From positions 7,378,001 to 7,442,000 of the forward strand of contig JAAALK010000283.1 of the NCBI GenBank assembly GCA_019279435.1: a stretch of 64,000 nt of DNA. Direction: 5' to 3'. This document shows, piece after piece, positions 17,722-26,938 of the stretch. The notes under the pieces were generated by a model. It ran no database searches. It worked only from the letters and a program-made list of their open reading frames with translations, and was not told the origin of the DNA. The position numbers were made by a program, and so were the translations under genes. Positions within the stretch are counted from its first letter, which is position 1. Each line of letters begins with the position of its first letter. This stretch comes from Zizania palustris (lineage: Eukaryota; Streptophyta; Magnoliopsida; Poales; Poaceae).

Positions 17722-18642
17722 TTATGCGAAGTATCGCTTTAGGTGCTCCGCATGCCAAGTATGTGCTAACTCTTCACCTTCTAAATTAGCTAATTTGAAT
17801 GAACCAGGGCGCCCTGAGCGGACAATTAAATATGGACCTTCCCATTTATTGCCTAACTTCCCTGGTGCTATAATGCTTCGTAGAACAAGATGACCCGGCC
17901 TTAACTCGCTGAGCTTAACCTTCGGGTCATACCAAGTCTTCGTCTGCTGATGATACTTTGATAAATTAGCTACAGCCCGAAGTCTTGTTTCTTCTGACAA
18001 ATCTAACGAAGCTTGTCTTTCTTCTTCGATGTCCGGTTCGGTGCTGCGAAACGACCCCCCTTTGAGCTCTGTCGGAGTCATAGCTTCATCTCCGAATAGT
18101 AGTCTGAACGGAGTAAAACCTGTGGACCTTGTTTGCGTAGTCCGAATGGACCATAGAATCTTTGGAAGCTCTTCGGTCCACAGTCCCTTTGACAACCCTA
18201 CTATTCTTCGATTTAGCCCTGATAAGATATTTCCATTGGCTCGCTCAACGGCTCCATTCGACTGAGGATGTCTCACTGCAGCAAAACATAGTTGAATGCC
18301 TAGGTCTTCGCAAAACTTCCTGAAGGGTTCTGCGTCGAACTGTGTTCCATTATCAACTGTGAGATATCTAGGCACTCCGAACCGGCAAATAATGTTCTTC
18401 CAGAAGAATTTCTGTACATTATTCGAAGTGATAGCTGTTAAGGGCTCTGCTTCCACCCACTTAGAAAAATATTCAATAGCTACCACTGCGAACTTCAGAT
18501 TTCCCTTTGCTAACGGAAAGGGACCAATTAGATCCATACCCCATCTGGCCATAGTCCATACCGGAGCAATGACTTGAAGAGCTGTTGGTGGGCGATGACT
18601 CCGTCGACCCATCCACTGGCATCCTTGACAAGTGCGGACCAA
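17722..18642 (-). CDS. pol: Integrase of element B (pol C-terminal part)
   Basis: An open 306-codon frame reads the end of the integrase zinc finger (RTCQGCQWMG), then the catalytic core. The triad is D in GMDLIGPF, D in TVDNGTQF and E in NGAVERAN. The Tat-type C-terminal domain follows (KTWYDPKVK, RPGHLVLR, KWEGPYLI) and ends HLKRYFA. There is no chromodomain, as expected of Tat. It is separated from the upstream RNase H/IN zinc-finger segment by a frameshift near 18690. The catalytic residues are intact. Confidence 0.9.
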   Translation of the reverse strand: MVRTCQGCQWMGRRSHRPPTALQVIAPVWTMARWGMDLIGPFPLAKGNLKFAVVAIEYFSKWVEAEPLTAITSNNVQKFFWKNIICRFGVPRYLTVDNGTQFDAEPFRKFCEDLGIQLCFAAVRHPQSNGAVERANGNILSGLNRRIVGLSKGLWTEELPKILWSIRTTQTRSTGFTPFRLLFGDEAMTPTELKGGSFRSTEPDIEEERQASLDLSEETRLRAVANLSKYHQQTKTWYDPKVKLSELRPGHLVLRSIIAPGKLGNKWEGPYLIVRSGRPGSFKLANLEGEELAHTWHAEHLKRYFA

Positions 18643-18652
18643 GCTCTCTGCA

Positions 18653-19255
18653 TCAGCTGTTATTGTGGGCCAATAAAGCCCCTGGCGAAGTGTTTTTTCC
18701 TGCCAGAGCTCTAGGGGCTAAATGACTTCCACAAAGGCCTTCATGAATTTCTCGAAGAATTTCTTGGCCTTCGGCTTGAGATATACATCGGAGTAGTGGG
18801 GAACATACTCCGGCCTTGTATAATATACCGTTGATTAACTGATAATTTCTTGCTCTGAGCTTTAATCTTGACAATTGGGGTTCTTCAGGCAAATTTGTTC
18901 CTCCTTGCAAGAATTCTATGATTGAATCTTTCCAATCTGCACTAAGAATGCAGAGAATCTCTGCAGAAGCAACTTGTGGTACCGAAGGTATATTGAGCTC
19001 CTCATAGAAAGCTTCATCAGGCACATCCACAGCTCTGGCAGCAGCCTTCGCTAAAATGTCCGCTTGCACGTTTTCAGCTCTTGGTATACTCCGAATGGAA
19101 ATACCCTTGAAATGTGCTTCGATCTTGCGAATTTCTTCCAAGTACTTTGCAAGCTGTGGATGTCGGACTTGAAAACTTTTGTCTACGTGCCCTGCTACTA
19201 TCTGAGAATCTGTTTTTATAATTATCCTTGTAGCCCCTAGAGCACGTGCTTTCCG
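18653..19255 (-). pseudogene. pol: Second RNase H and integrase N-terminus of B, frame-shifted segment
   Basis: The open part runs 19141-18653. It continues the additional RNase H (the AENVQADILAKAA motif is the end of that domain) into a linker and the start of the integrase zinc finger (LREIHEGLCGSH). It is out of frame with the 1348-codon polyprotein, which should have entered this frame near 19255 (after the LLGL of the second RNase H). At its left end it leaves the integrase frame near 18690. Each junction looks like a single-base change, so the element was probably coding-competent until recently. Confidence 0.75.
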
Positions 19256-22200
19256 GAAGTCCCAATAAAATTCCTTCGTACTCCGCTATATTATTGGTAG
19301 ACTTAAAGTTAAGTCTTGCGGAGTACATTGCTCTTTGTCCTGATGGCGAAATCAATACTGCCCCAATGCCTGCTCCGGATGCTTGGAAAGCCCCATCGGA
19401 GTAAATAGTCCAAACTCCGTCATCTGATTTCTCCGAAGTCAACTTCGCAGGTGGAGTCCACTCTGCTACGAAGTCTGCTAGGACATGAGATTTGATAGCT
19501 GTCCTTGCCAGGAAAGATATGCCGAAGGGTGCTAGTTCTACTGCCCACTTTCCAATTCTTCCAGTGGAATCTTTGCTTCGGAGCATATCTCCTAAAGGAT
19601 ACGAAGTTGGTACAATTACATTATGAGCCAAAAAATAATGTCTTAGCTTCCTCGAAGCCATTATCAGAGCATAAACGAACTTCTCAAGTTCGGAGTATCT
19701 TGTCTTCGCTCCTGACAATGCTTCGGATACAAAATAGACAGGATTTTGGACCAACTTCCCATTGATATCAGCTTCTCTGACAAGGACTGCGCTGACAGCT
19801 GAGCCTGTGGCTGCAAGATACAGAAGTAGGGTTTCGTCCGCAACAGGCACCGTAAGTGTAGCAAGATTGCTGAGATAATCTTTAATATCTTCGAAGCTTT
19901 TCTGACACTCCGGTGTCCATGCAAAATCTTCGGACCCTTTCAAAGCTTTAAAGATTGGCAAACTCCTCTCCGCAGACCTTGATAAAAACCTGCTAAGTGC
20001 GGCCAGACGTCCAGTCAGCTTTTGCACTTGCTTTAAATTCTCCGGAGGAGCCATCTTCTGCAGCGCAGTTATTTGAGTAGGGCTAGCTTCAATTCCCCTG
20101 CTTGAAACTAAGTACCCTAACAACTTTCTAGCCTTAGCTCCGAATATACATTTTTCGGGGTTAAGGCGGATCCCACATGCCCGAAGGCTATTGAATGTTT
20201 CTGCTAAGTCTAGGCTATGTTGGTGCTTTAAAGCACTCTTTATTACAATATCATCCATATAGGCCTCCACATTGCGACCTAGTTGATGACCTAGAGCCTT
20301 AGCAACTAATCTTGAAAAAGTAGCCCCGGCATTTCTTAGGCCGAAGGGCATTCTTACATAGCAGAAGACTCCCGAAGGAGTTACAAAGCTCGTCTTGATT
20401 TCATCTTCGCGCTTCAACCATATTTGATGATAACCGGAATACGCGTCGAGGAAGCTTAGTAACTCCGAACCTGTAGTGGAGTCAACTAGTTGATCAATTC
20501 GGGGCATGGGGTAGGGGTCACGTGGGCACGCTTTATTCAAAGATGTGAAATCAATGCACATGCGCCACTTTCCGGAGGACTTTTTCCTGACGAAGACTGG
20601 GTTGGCTAACCATTCTGTATGGGCCACTTCCCTGATAATCCCAGCCTTCAACAGCTTTTCAACTTCGTCCTTAGCTAGAGCAGCTCTCTCTGCGGACATC
20701 TTTCGGAGCCCTTGTCGAACAGGCCGGGCCTTCGGGTTTACAAGCAAACTATGCTCAATAATATCCCGATCGACTCCGGTGATATCTACGTCAGACCAAG
20801 CGAAGACATCCAAATTTTCTTCTACGACCTTTTCCAAGGAAGTTGCAACTTCGGGAGGTAAATCTTTACCAAATTGAAAAGTGTATTCTTTACCATCTTT
20901 GACAATGACCTTCGTTGCAATCTCTCCTTCGGGACTTGGTCTTGGAAATGACTTCTTCGAAGCTTCGGAGGAGGCTGAAAAAATTTCTCCATTATCTTGG
21001 ACACTGTTTACTTGCCTCGGATCAAGAGGAGGACCATGACCATATTCTGCCCTTCGAGCTATGGCTTGATCTCCGAAGATTGTCAGAACTCCTGATTGTG
21101 TGGGCATCTTCATGCACAAGTAGTTGTGATGCGCCACAGCTCCGAACTGATTCAACATGCCTCGCCCGAAGATGACATTATAAGCATACGGGGCATCCAC
21201 CACATCAAAGATAACTTCTTCAGTTCGGGCTAGTAAACCTTCTCCGAAGGTTACTTCCAGGCCTATCTGGCCAAGTGCATCTAGCGGAGGTCCTGCAAAG
21301 CCTTGCAGAGGACGAGCCGCTGGGAGGAGATGCTTCTGGGAAATGCATAACTGATCGAAGGCTTGTACAAATATGATATCTGCCGAGCTACCTCCGTCAA
21401 TTAGCACCCTTCGGACTTCTGTCCCTGCAATATCAGCAGTAATAACCAATGGATCTGCATGCGGGAACTTGATACCAGCTGCATCCTCCGCAGAGAAAGA
21501 TATTGGAACATGAGACCACTCCGGCATTGCAGCTGCAGATGACGAAGTCCCAATGTGGCCTACTTCTCGAACGTACTCTCTTCGCTGTCTCTTGGACATG
21601 CTTCCGAGGGTACCTCCTCCGGAGATAGGGAGAACTACTCTCTTCCCTCTATCTTTCCCTTCTTCTTGCTTCGGAGGTGGCATAACATTGGCCACCGGAG
21701 GATGCCTTGCAGCATCAAAATTTTCTATCCGCGCCACAGCCTGGACCGGCTCCGAGCGCACTGCTGCTGCTGGACTTCGGTCGGTACTACCTCGACCCGA
21801 AGTTCTCTCCAAGTATTCTCCCCGAAGGGTAAGAATAGCCTTGCAGGTGTCAGTTGCATGGCTTCGATTCTCTCCATGAATACAGCAAAAAAGGGTCTGG
21901 CCCTTGCCAGCCATTTTCCCTGGCGGCCTCCAGCCACTGGACTTGTTCCCCGCAGACTGTGGAGCTCTTGGTGCAAACTTCTGTGGGGGTGCAATGTTTA
22001 AGACTTCAGAGCGAGGGTGCTTTTGCCCTCTTCTTCTATCATGTTGCACTTCGGAAACTGGTTCTTGCGTCTGAGCCGAAGTCTTCACCTCTGCTTTAAC
22101 TTCTGTGAACACTGTCGAAGTAGCAGTAGTCCTCCGAAGCCAACCTTCTTCTGACTTCGAGTACTCCTCGAAGTACGACATCGGCTGTGATACCGTGGTG

Positions 22201-23120
22201 ATGCTCTTTCGATGTAGTTTATCCAGAAGGCCTTTATGACTGACACCTTCTCGAGCCGCATCAACCACCGAGGATGTGGACAGCCCCCGAATTTGCGACT
22301 TCGTGTGAGCGAAGCGCTTGAAGTACTGCCTCAATGTTTCTCCGGGGAGCTGTTTCACTTGGAAAAGGCTTCCTGTCGACATGGGAGGCACGAAGGTGCC
22401 CTGAAAGTTACTTATGAACTTCTTCTTCAACTGTGACCATGAAGTGATTGATCCTGGTTTTAAAGACCAGAACCATCTCAACGCCACTCCTTGAAGGGCT
22501 AACGGGAAGCACTTCGCCATAGTTTCTCTGTCTCCGCCACTAGCCTCGATTGCTAGAGCATAAGAACGCGCAAACTCACTGGGATCTTCGTCTCCGGCAT
22601 ACTTGCAAAGCTTCGAAGCTTTGAACTTCGGATCGAAGCGAACCTTCTGAAGCTCGGGATGCAACGGAGATTCATTGTCGTAAGAGGCGTTCTCCGGGGC
22701 TTCGGGATAATCAAGATCGTCGTCTTCGTGCACTTCGGGGATAGCTGGGGTGGCTTGAGGACGAAGCCTGTTCGCAGCCTCTTGCCGCCACCTTGCTACC
22801 TCGGCTTGAAGATTGGCCATTTGAGTGGCCATGTCTCCAAGGCTATCTTCATCTCCTCCGGAAGGACCTTCCGGGTCTTGAGAGCTGGTATGATCAGTTC
22901 GAATCGGAATGGAGGGTGGCAGAGTGGCTCCGGGCGGTCGAAGTGTGGAAGGGGTTGGCGGAGAGGTTTCGTATCCTCGAGGGATAGAAGCCCCTTGCGG
23001 AGTTTGAGGTGGAGGGATAGTCGAAGACCCTCCGACTTCGACTGTGTCGAAGGGTATCTCTCCGGAGATCCGAGAGGACCTCCGAGTGGGATTGCGAGGT
23101 GCGCTCCGCTTAGGAGGCAT
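19074..23120 (-). CDS. gag-pol: Gag-protease-RT-RNase H polyprotein of Tat element B
   Basis: This is a 1348-codon frame starting MPPKRSAPRN, 60 nt from the PBS. The gag domain is at about residues 155-330 (FARSYALAIEAS, ALRWFWSL). A Tat-type variant zinc finger with CCIH and HATDTC is at 412-426. The protease active site is DGG at 575-577, the usual Tat form rather than DSG. RT runs about 790-1010 with LDAYSGYHQI at 891-900 and YMDD at 954-957. The classical RNase H region follows. A second RNase H (WTIYSDGAFQASGAG, then TNNIAEYE) begins near 1245. The final 35 or so residues are out-of-frame read after a frameshift near 19255, so true homology ends about there. Gag and pol are fused in one frame. 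It encodes particle and reverse-transcription functions. Confidence 0.92.
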   Translation of the reverse strand: MPPKRSAPRNPTRRSSRISGEIPFDTVEVGGSSTIPPPQTPQGASIPRGYETSPPTPSTLRPPGATLPPSIPIRTDHTSSQDPEGPSGGDEDSLGDMATQMANLQAEVARWRQEAANRLRPQATPAIPEVHEDDDLDYPEAPENASYDNESPLHPELQKVRFDPKFKASKLCKYAGDEDPSEFARSYALAIEASGGDRETMAKCFPLALQGVALRWFWSLKPGSITSWSQLKKKFISNFQGTFVPPMSTGSLFQVKQLPGETLRQYFKRFAHTKSQIRGLSTSSVVDAAREGVSHKGLLDKLHRKSITTVSQPMSYFEEYSKSEEGWLRRTTATSTVFTEVKAEVKTSAQTQEPVSEVQHDRRRGQKHPRSEVLNIAPPQKFAPRAPQSAGNKSSGWRPPGKMAGKGQTLFCCIHGENRSHATDTCKAILTLRGEYLERTSGRGSTDRSPAAAVRSEPVQAVARIENFDAARHPPVANVMPPPKQEEGKDRGKRVVLPISGGGTLGSMSKRQRREYVREVGHIGTSSSAAAMPEWSHVPISFSAEDAAGIKFPHADPLVITADIAGTEVRRVLIDGGSSADIIFVQAFDQLCISQKHLLPAARPLQGFAGPPLDALGQIGLEVTFGEGLLARTEEVIFDVVDAPYAYNVIFGRGMLNQFGAVAHHNYLCMKMPTQSGVLTIFGDQAIARRAEYGHGPPLDPRQVNSVQDNGEIFSASSEASKKSFPRPSPEGEIATKVIVKDGKEYTFQFGKDLPPEVATSLEKVVEENLDVFAWSDVDITGVDRDIIEHSLLVNPKARPVRQGLRKMSAERAALAKDEVEKLLKAGIIREVAHTEWLANPVFVRKKSSGKWRMCIDFTSLNKACPRDPYPMPRIDQLVDSTTGSELLSFLDAYSGYHQIWLKREDEIKTSFVTPSGVFCYVRMPFGLRNAGATFSRLVAKALGHQLGRNVEAYMDDIVIKSALKHQHSLDLAETFNSLRACGIRLNPEKCIFGAKARKLLGYLVSSRGIEASPTQITALQKMAPPENLKQVQKLTGRLAALSRFLSRSAERSLPIFKALKGSEDFAWTPECQKSFEDIKDYLSNLATLTVPVADETLLLYLAATGSAVSAVLVREADINGKLVQNPVYFVSEALSGAKTRYSELEKFVYALIMASRKLRHYFLAHNVIVPTSYPLGDMLRSKDSTGRIGKWAVELAPFGISFLARTAIKSHVLADFVAEWTPPAKLTSEKSDDGVWTIYSDGAFQASGAGIGAVLISPSGQRAMYSARLNFKSTNNIAEYEGILLGLPESTCSRGYKDNYKNRFSDSSRARRQKFSSPTSTACKVLGRNSQDRSTFQGYFHSEYTKS

Positions 23121-23160
23121 GATGTAAGAAGTTGGTAGAGAACGAAGTTTTTTGGACTAG

Positions 23161-23180
23161 GTTCCCCACGGACGGCGCCA
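23161..23180 (-). other. Primer binding site of element B
   Basis: The element strand reads TGGCGCCGTCCGTGGGGAAC starting two bases inside the LTR end at 23183. The first nine bases would pair with the CCA end of tRNA-Asp, but the rest diverges, so I leave the primer tRNA open. Confidence 0.8.
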
Positions 23181-23182
23181 AC

Positions 23183-23678
23183 TGTTGGCGTAAAAGATTA
23201 CGCTAACAGGTTTCTGTAGAAAAGAAACTAACAAACGAAGTGTTTGCGAAGCAAACTGTTCTAAGCCTCCGAAAGGATAATAGCTTAGAATAGTTCGAAA
23301 GTGTGTATTGATTCACTTGTAATCGGTCCTCATTACAGGATGAAATGGGGGGTATTTATAGGCCTAAACATTAAGGAAAAGACCTATTTACCCTTCTATT
23401 ACAACCGACATTAAGGAAACTATTCGGTTTCCTTAATAGGGCTAAAATGGTAAAAGACTAATCTAATAGGATAGAAGATAAGTCTTCCATCTTAGCTGGC
23501 AGAAAAGATCCTGAAGGGCTTTGGTTCGAAGACATACTTCGAACCAGTGCCTGTCTTCGGGCTTCGAACCAGGTTCCGAGCATCTTCGAAGAAGGTCTTC
23601 GGACAATCTTCGAACTAGTTGGCTGTCTTCGTACTGCTTTGGCAATAACCCCGAAGATGAGATATTTTCCCCCCAACA
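23183..23678 (-). repeat. 5' LTR of element B (496 bp)
   Basis: The LTR runs TGTTGG...CCAACA, a perfect 6-bp terminal inverted repeat. It is adjacent to the PBS on the inner side, and a TATA-like box lies at 23351-23362. Five TTCGAA words occur in about 90 bp (23525-23614), the same word that crowds the unrelated copia A LTRs. Its partner is not in the window. Confidence 0.9.
23351..23362 (-). promoter_or_regulatory. TATA box of element B LTR
   Basis: The element strand reads GCCTATAAATACC across this site. It lies centrally in the LTR and drives transcription leftwards into gag. Confidence 0.55.
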
Positions 23679-25117
23679 CTCGGGTTTTTTGAAAACAGCA
23701 TCTCGTGGGCCGAGGTTCATCTAAGCGACCTCGTCCTTATCTCGTGGTAGTGCGAACTCAGCGGGAAGCATGACGACGTTGATGTCCATTGCCTGGGGTG
23801 TAGGCCCTTCGGAGATGGGCGTGTAGTCATCGTTGATCATGTCATCGTCGTCACTTGGAACGGGGGGTGGGTTGTTCGTTTCAACCTGCTTGGACTTCCA
23901 TACCTATTTTGTGGTAGGCCGAGGGTGGAGGTGCCCAAGATGGTTGTGGCTTGGTACCGGGGGCCACCAATTTGTTTCTGTGGCTTCTGGCCGACTGGGT
24001 ATCACCCGGTTCGGCCTTGTATTTTTTATGCTCGATAGGGCCCTCTCTGTGGACCCTGACGGTTGGACCGGCCTCATCATGCCGATCGGATCGAGCTCCG
24101 GCAATGGCCTCGGCCGAACTAGGGGACTTACTTCTGTCGGGCATCGGTGAGGGGGCCTTCGGGATTGGGACTTCCTAAGACCCTATCTTGACTGTGATGG
24201 CTTCAAACTCCCTCTATCTTTCCTCTTCACGCCCATCTTCCTTGGCTTCGCCCTGTGTGAGTCGATTCAAAGATACTACGGATAGTCTGTGGAAGATGTC
24301 CCCCTTCATCGCATCTATTTGCCCCTGCCAATCATAATATTCCGAAGGAAAACAGGGGGCAACGTTATTCTACGAAGGGTACTCAAGTGGCGAGGTGTAG
24401 TTCGGAGTCCACATGGACCCTGCCTAATAGTACGGCGGAGGCATCGGAGGCTCTAGTGGTTTCGCCCACTACGAGCCAAACCCATTACCCAGAGGGGGTT
24501 CGGCCATGTCGAAGGTATCTCAGACCATATCAACAAGGGGTCTTGCCAATCCGGAGGTATGTTCGGCCATTGTGGACCGAAGCTCCCATCGAGGGGTTCG
24601 CCTAGACGGGACTTGGGTTCGGCCAATGGGACTTGAACTCGCTGTCCGGAGGATTCGGCCACTAGGGTCCGAACTCAACTTGCGAAAGGTTCGACCATTG
24701 GAGTCCGAATCCACTGTGCAAATGGTCCGACCTCTGGGGTCCGAACTCACCGTGCGAAGGGTTCAACATCTAGGGTCCAAACTCACCCTTCAGCTGTCTT
24801 GGCCCCTTCGGCTATCTTAGCATTTTTGGTCGGGGGCCTGTTTCCTTGGCTTTCATATGGTGTTTGTTCAGCGGCATCTAGTATGTTACCTTTGGCTTTT
24901 TGTGAGGAGATGTATTGATGTTCTTTTTCCACACTCCTACTTCAGGGTTCTTTGGAATGAGTGTGCGCGTGTGTGATTCTCCAATAATGACCGCTTTCCC
25001 CTTAGTCGACTTGGCCTGATGAGGCCGAATTAGCATCTTCTTCTCCTCGAGGTCGACGGTGTTCACTGGAAAGGGGTCTTTGTCCAGCTTCATCTTGTGA
25101 CTGGAATCTTTTTTCAA
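23679..25117 (-). pseudogene. Post-gag region of element C with 12-aa repeats
   Basis: Short open pieces on the - strand (25117-24878, 24750-24520, 24144-23881) lie downstream of gag in element direction. The first begins MKKDSSHKMKLDKDPFPVNT and looks like the gag-protease linker. The second is a run of 12-residue repeats around GRT and GRI. The last is proline/serine-rich. No protease motif is visible. Frames are broken and the region ends at the B insertion. Confidence 0.5.
24618..24797. repeat. 36-bp tandem array (5 copies) in element C
   Basis: Units start at 24618, 24654, 24690, 24726 and 24762 (TTCGGCC or TTCGACC variants followed by GGGTCCGAACTC). The period is exactly 36 bp, so on the - strand it preserves frame and yields 12-aa repeats. 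Copies are 70-85% alike by eye, so it is an old expansion. Confidence 0.8.
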
Positions 25118-25144
25118 TCGTTCTTCTTCTATGGATGATTGAAC

Positions 25145-26798
25145 CTACTGATGAAAAAAGTTGCACTCGTTAGTATAATGAGAATGTGAATCATGCCACT
25201 TACAATAGCGGTGCTTCTTTAGTTCGTCGGCGGACGGGATGACTTGGCTCTTGGGCAACCTGAGGAGTTGGCTCTTCAAGAGGAAGACAAATATTTTATC
25301 GCATTTGGTTATATCAAACGAGTATTTAACTTCACTAGGCCGACTCTTAGTGGGAGACGACCATAGCTCAGAACAACTGATGGGCTTTCTCTTAGCATTC
25401 CAAACCCATTTGGCTGCATACATGTTGGCCGAATCTTCCTCTTCCTCCGACTCTTCCTCGTTGAAGTGTTCCATGATGTGGACTTCAACCCTAGGCTTGT
25501 TGAACGTCTTAATGAATTTTTTATCATTGGCTCGGCCTTCTAGGACCAGAGCCTGCTCTAGGACTTGGCTGACTTCTAAAAAGTTCTGGTTGTCTAGTCT
25601 TTCTTTAATCTCAGAACGCAACACGTTAAAAGCTAATATCCGCTAAACCCCTTTCTAAAATGTTGAGACTAAAACATCGGTTTCTGGTATCTCTAAAGCG
25701 CTTGACGTACTCAAAGACACTCTCACTGGACTTCTATTTGACCAATGTCAAGTGTGAAAGCCTAAGTTCTGTCTCACCCGTATAAAAATAGTCATGAAAC
25801 TTTTGTTCTAGTTGGCCCCATATTTGGATGGAGTTCGGCGGGAGTGCCAAAAACCAAGTGAAGGTTGTGCCAGATAGTGAAAGAGAAAACAGTATAAGTT
25901 TTAATGCGTCCGACCCACTAGCTTCTCCACACTAGGCTAAGTACTGGCTGATATGCTCTAGTGTGGTCTTGTTACCATCACCGTCGAATTTGGTGAAATC
26001 AGGAACTCTATATCCGTGAGGGTAGGGTATGGTGTCAAAGTGGTCGGGGTACGGTTTTCGGTAAACCATAGCCCAATCCCTGGGCGTGAAACCGATGCAC
26101 TCCCTAAATAGCACGCGGATCCGCTCCTCAATGTCATCTTGGACCACTGCCTGTGCGCGTCTCTCATGTGGGGGCATGACACGCAGCGGTATGTTGCCGT
26201 GTTGGCCGCGAGGGTCTTACTCACTTGCTGGCTCGAGATACATTACATGTTCAGGTCTATGCGTCTGTGTGGGAGCATGCGGCGCAGGCATCACGGGAAA
26301 AGCTAGCGCAACCGCAGGTGGAGGTGGCTCATAGTAAGCAGTGTTAGCCTTGCTATAAGCATGGTGACTTGTCTCAACCGTAGATGTTGAGGCCAGAGAC
26401 ACAATAGCTTTGTCGGTACTACCGTCAGTTCTGCTGTATATGGGATTCATCGGGGGTACGCTAGCAATCAGAGCTGGAGGTACGGCCTCGATAAAACCAA
26501 ACCTTCTAAACATCGCCTCTACTTGGGAGCTGTCTAACAAATCTAAACGGTTAGATAGTGAAGTTCTAACAGCTTGATCTACTGATGCGGCTATCTTTTG
26601 CTCAATTTCTAAGGAGGATAAATGAGGTGATACTAGAGTTACATGAGTTTGGGTGAGGTTGGGGACGTTAATGTCGCACTTGATGAAACTCGCGTGTGTA
26701 CTGACATAGCTCTCGAGCATGAGATCCTGCAGCTCGTTCATCTTTGCCTCGATCTTCGCCCGACCTTCCTCCGGGATGTCTTCAAGGGTGGGCATCAT
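25145..26798 (-). pseudogene. gag: Broken gypsy gag of element C
   Basis: Reading leftwards from 26798 there is an N-terminal domain (MMPTLEDIPEEGRAK), then the gag capsid-like core at 26177-25660. The core holds PHGYRVPDFTKF, SLSLSGTTFTWF and KRFRDTRNRCFSL, with in-frame TAG codons at 25932 and near 25740. The C-terminal part is 25624-25145, with an acidic EEESEEEED stretch and a zinc-finger-like KWHDSHSHYTNECNFF. At least two stops and one frameshift interrupt it, so no Gag can be made. The residues beyond the zinc finger lie in the linker region. Confidence 0.8.
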
Positions 26799-26912
26799 AA
26801 TATTGCGGTTGTCGATTTCTGTGCCCCCATTGGAACCATCGGTGTTGTTGGTATAGTAGCCATGGTAGAAGTACTTGTAGTCGATGTAGACGTACTTGTC
26901 ATGTTGGCGTAA

Positions 26913-26933
26913 CCTTCTCCAGCGGAGTCGCCA
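26913..26933 (-). other. Primer binding site of element C
   Basis: The element strand reads TGGCGACTCCGCTGGAGAAG beginning 5-7 bases inside the LTR end. TGGCGACTCCGCTGG is a PBS form often seen next to grass gypsy LTRs; I do not name the tRNA. Confidence 0.7.
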
Positions 26934-26938
26934 AAAAG

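Larger units (their letters stand above)
14831..23678 (-). mobile_element. Tat-lineage Ty3/gypsy retrotransposon B (3' LTR missing in gap)
   Basis: In element orientation the order is 5' LTR (23183-23678), PBS, a long gag-PR-RT-RH frame, a second RNase H, integrase, a 61-bp repeat array, and a spliced gene on the opposite strand running into the gap. Tat hallmarks visible are the IDGGSSADI protease, YMDDIVI RT, an additional RNase H with TNNIAEYE, and an extra gene between pol and the 3' LTR (as in maize Grande and other Tat elements). Coding damage is light: two or three frameshifts in pol. The right edge is CCAACA at 23678. The next five bases, CTCGG, would be the target duplication, but the left edge is not available to confirm it. 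Confidence 0.9.

Noticed and set aside
23161..23180. PBS of B as a clean tRNA-Asp match
   Set aside because: Only the first nine bases agree with the tRNA-Asp 3' end I remember; the rest differs, so the primer is left unnamed.
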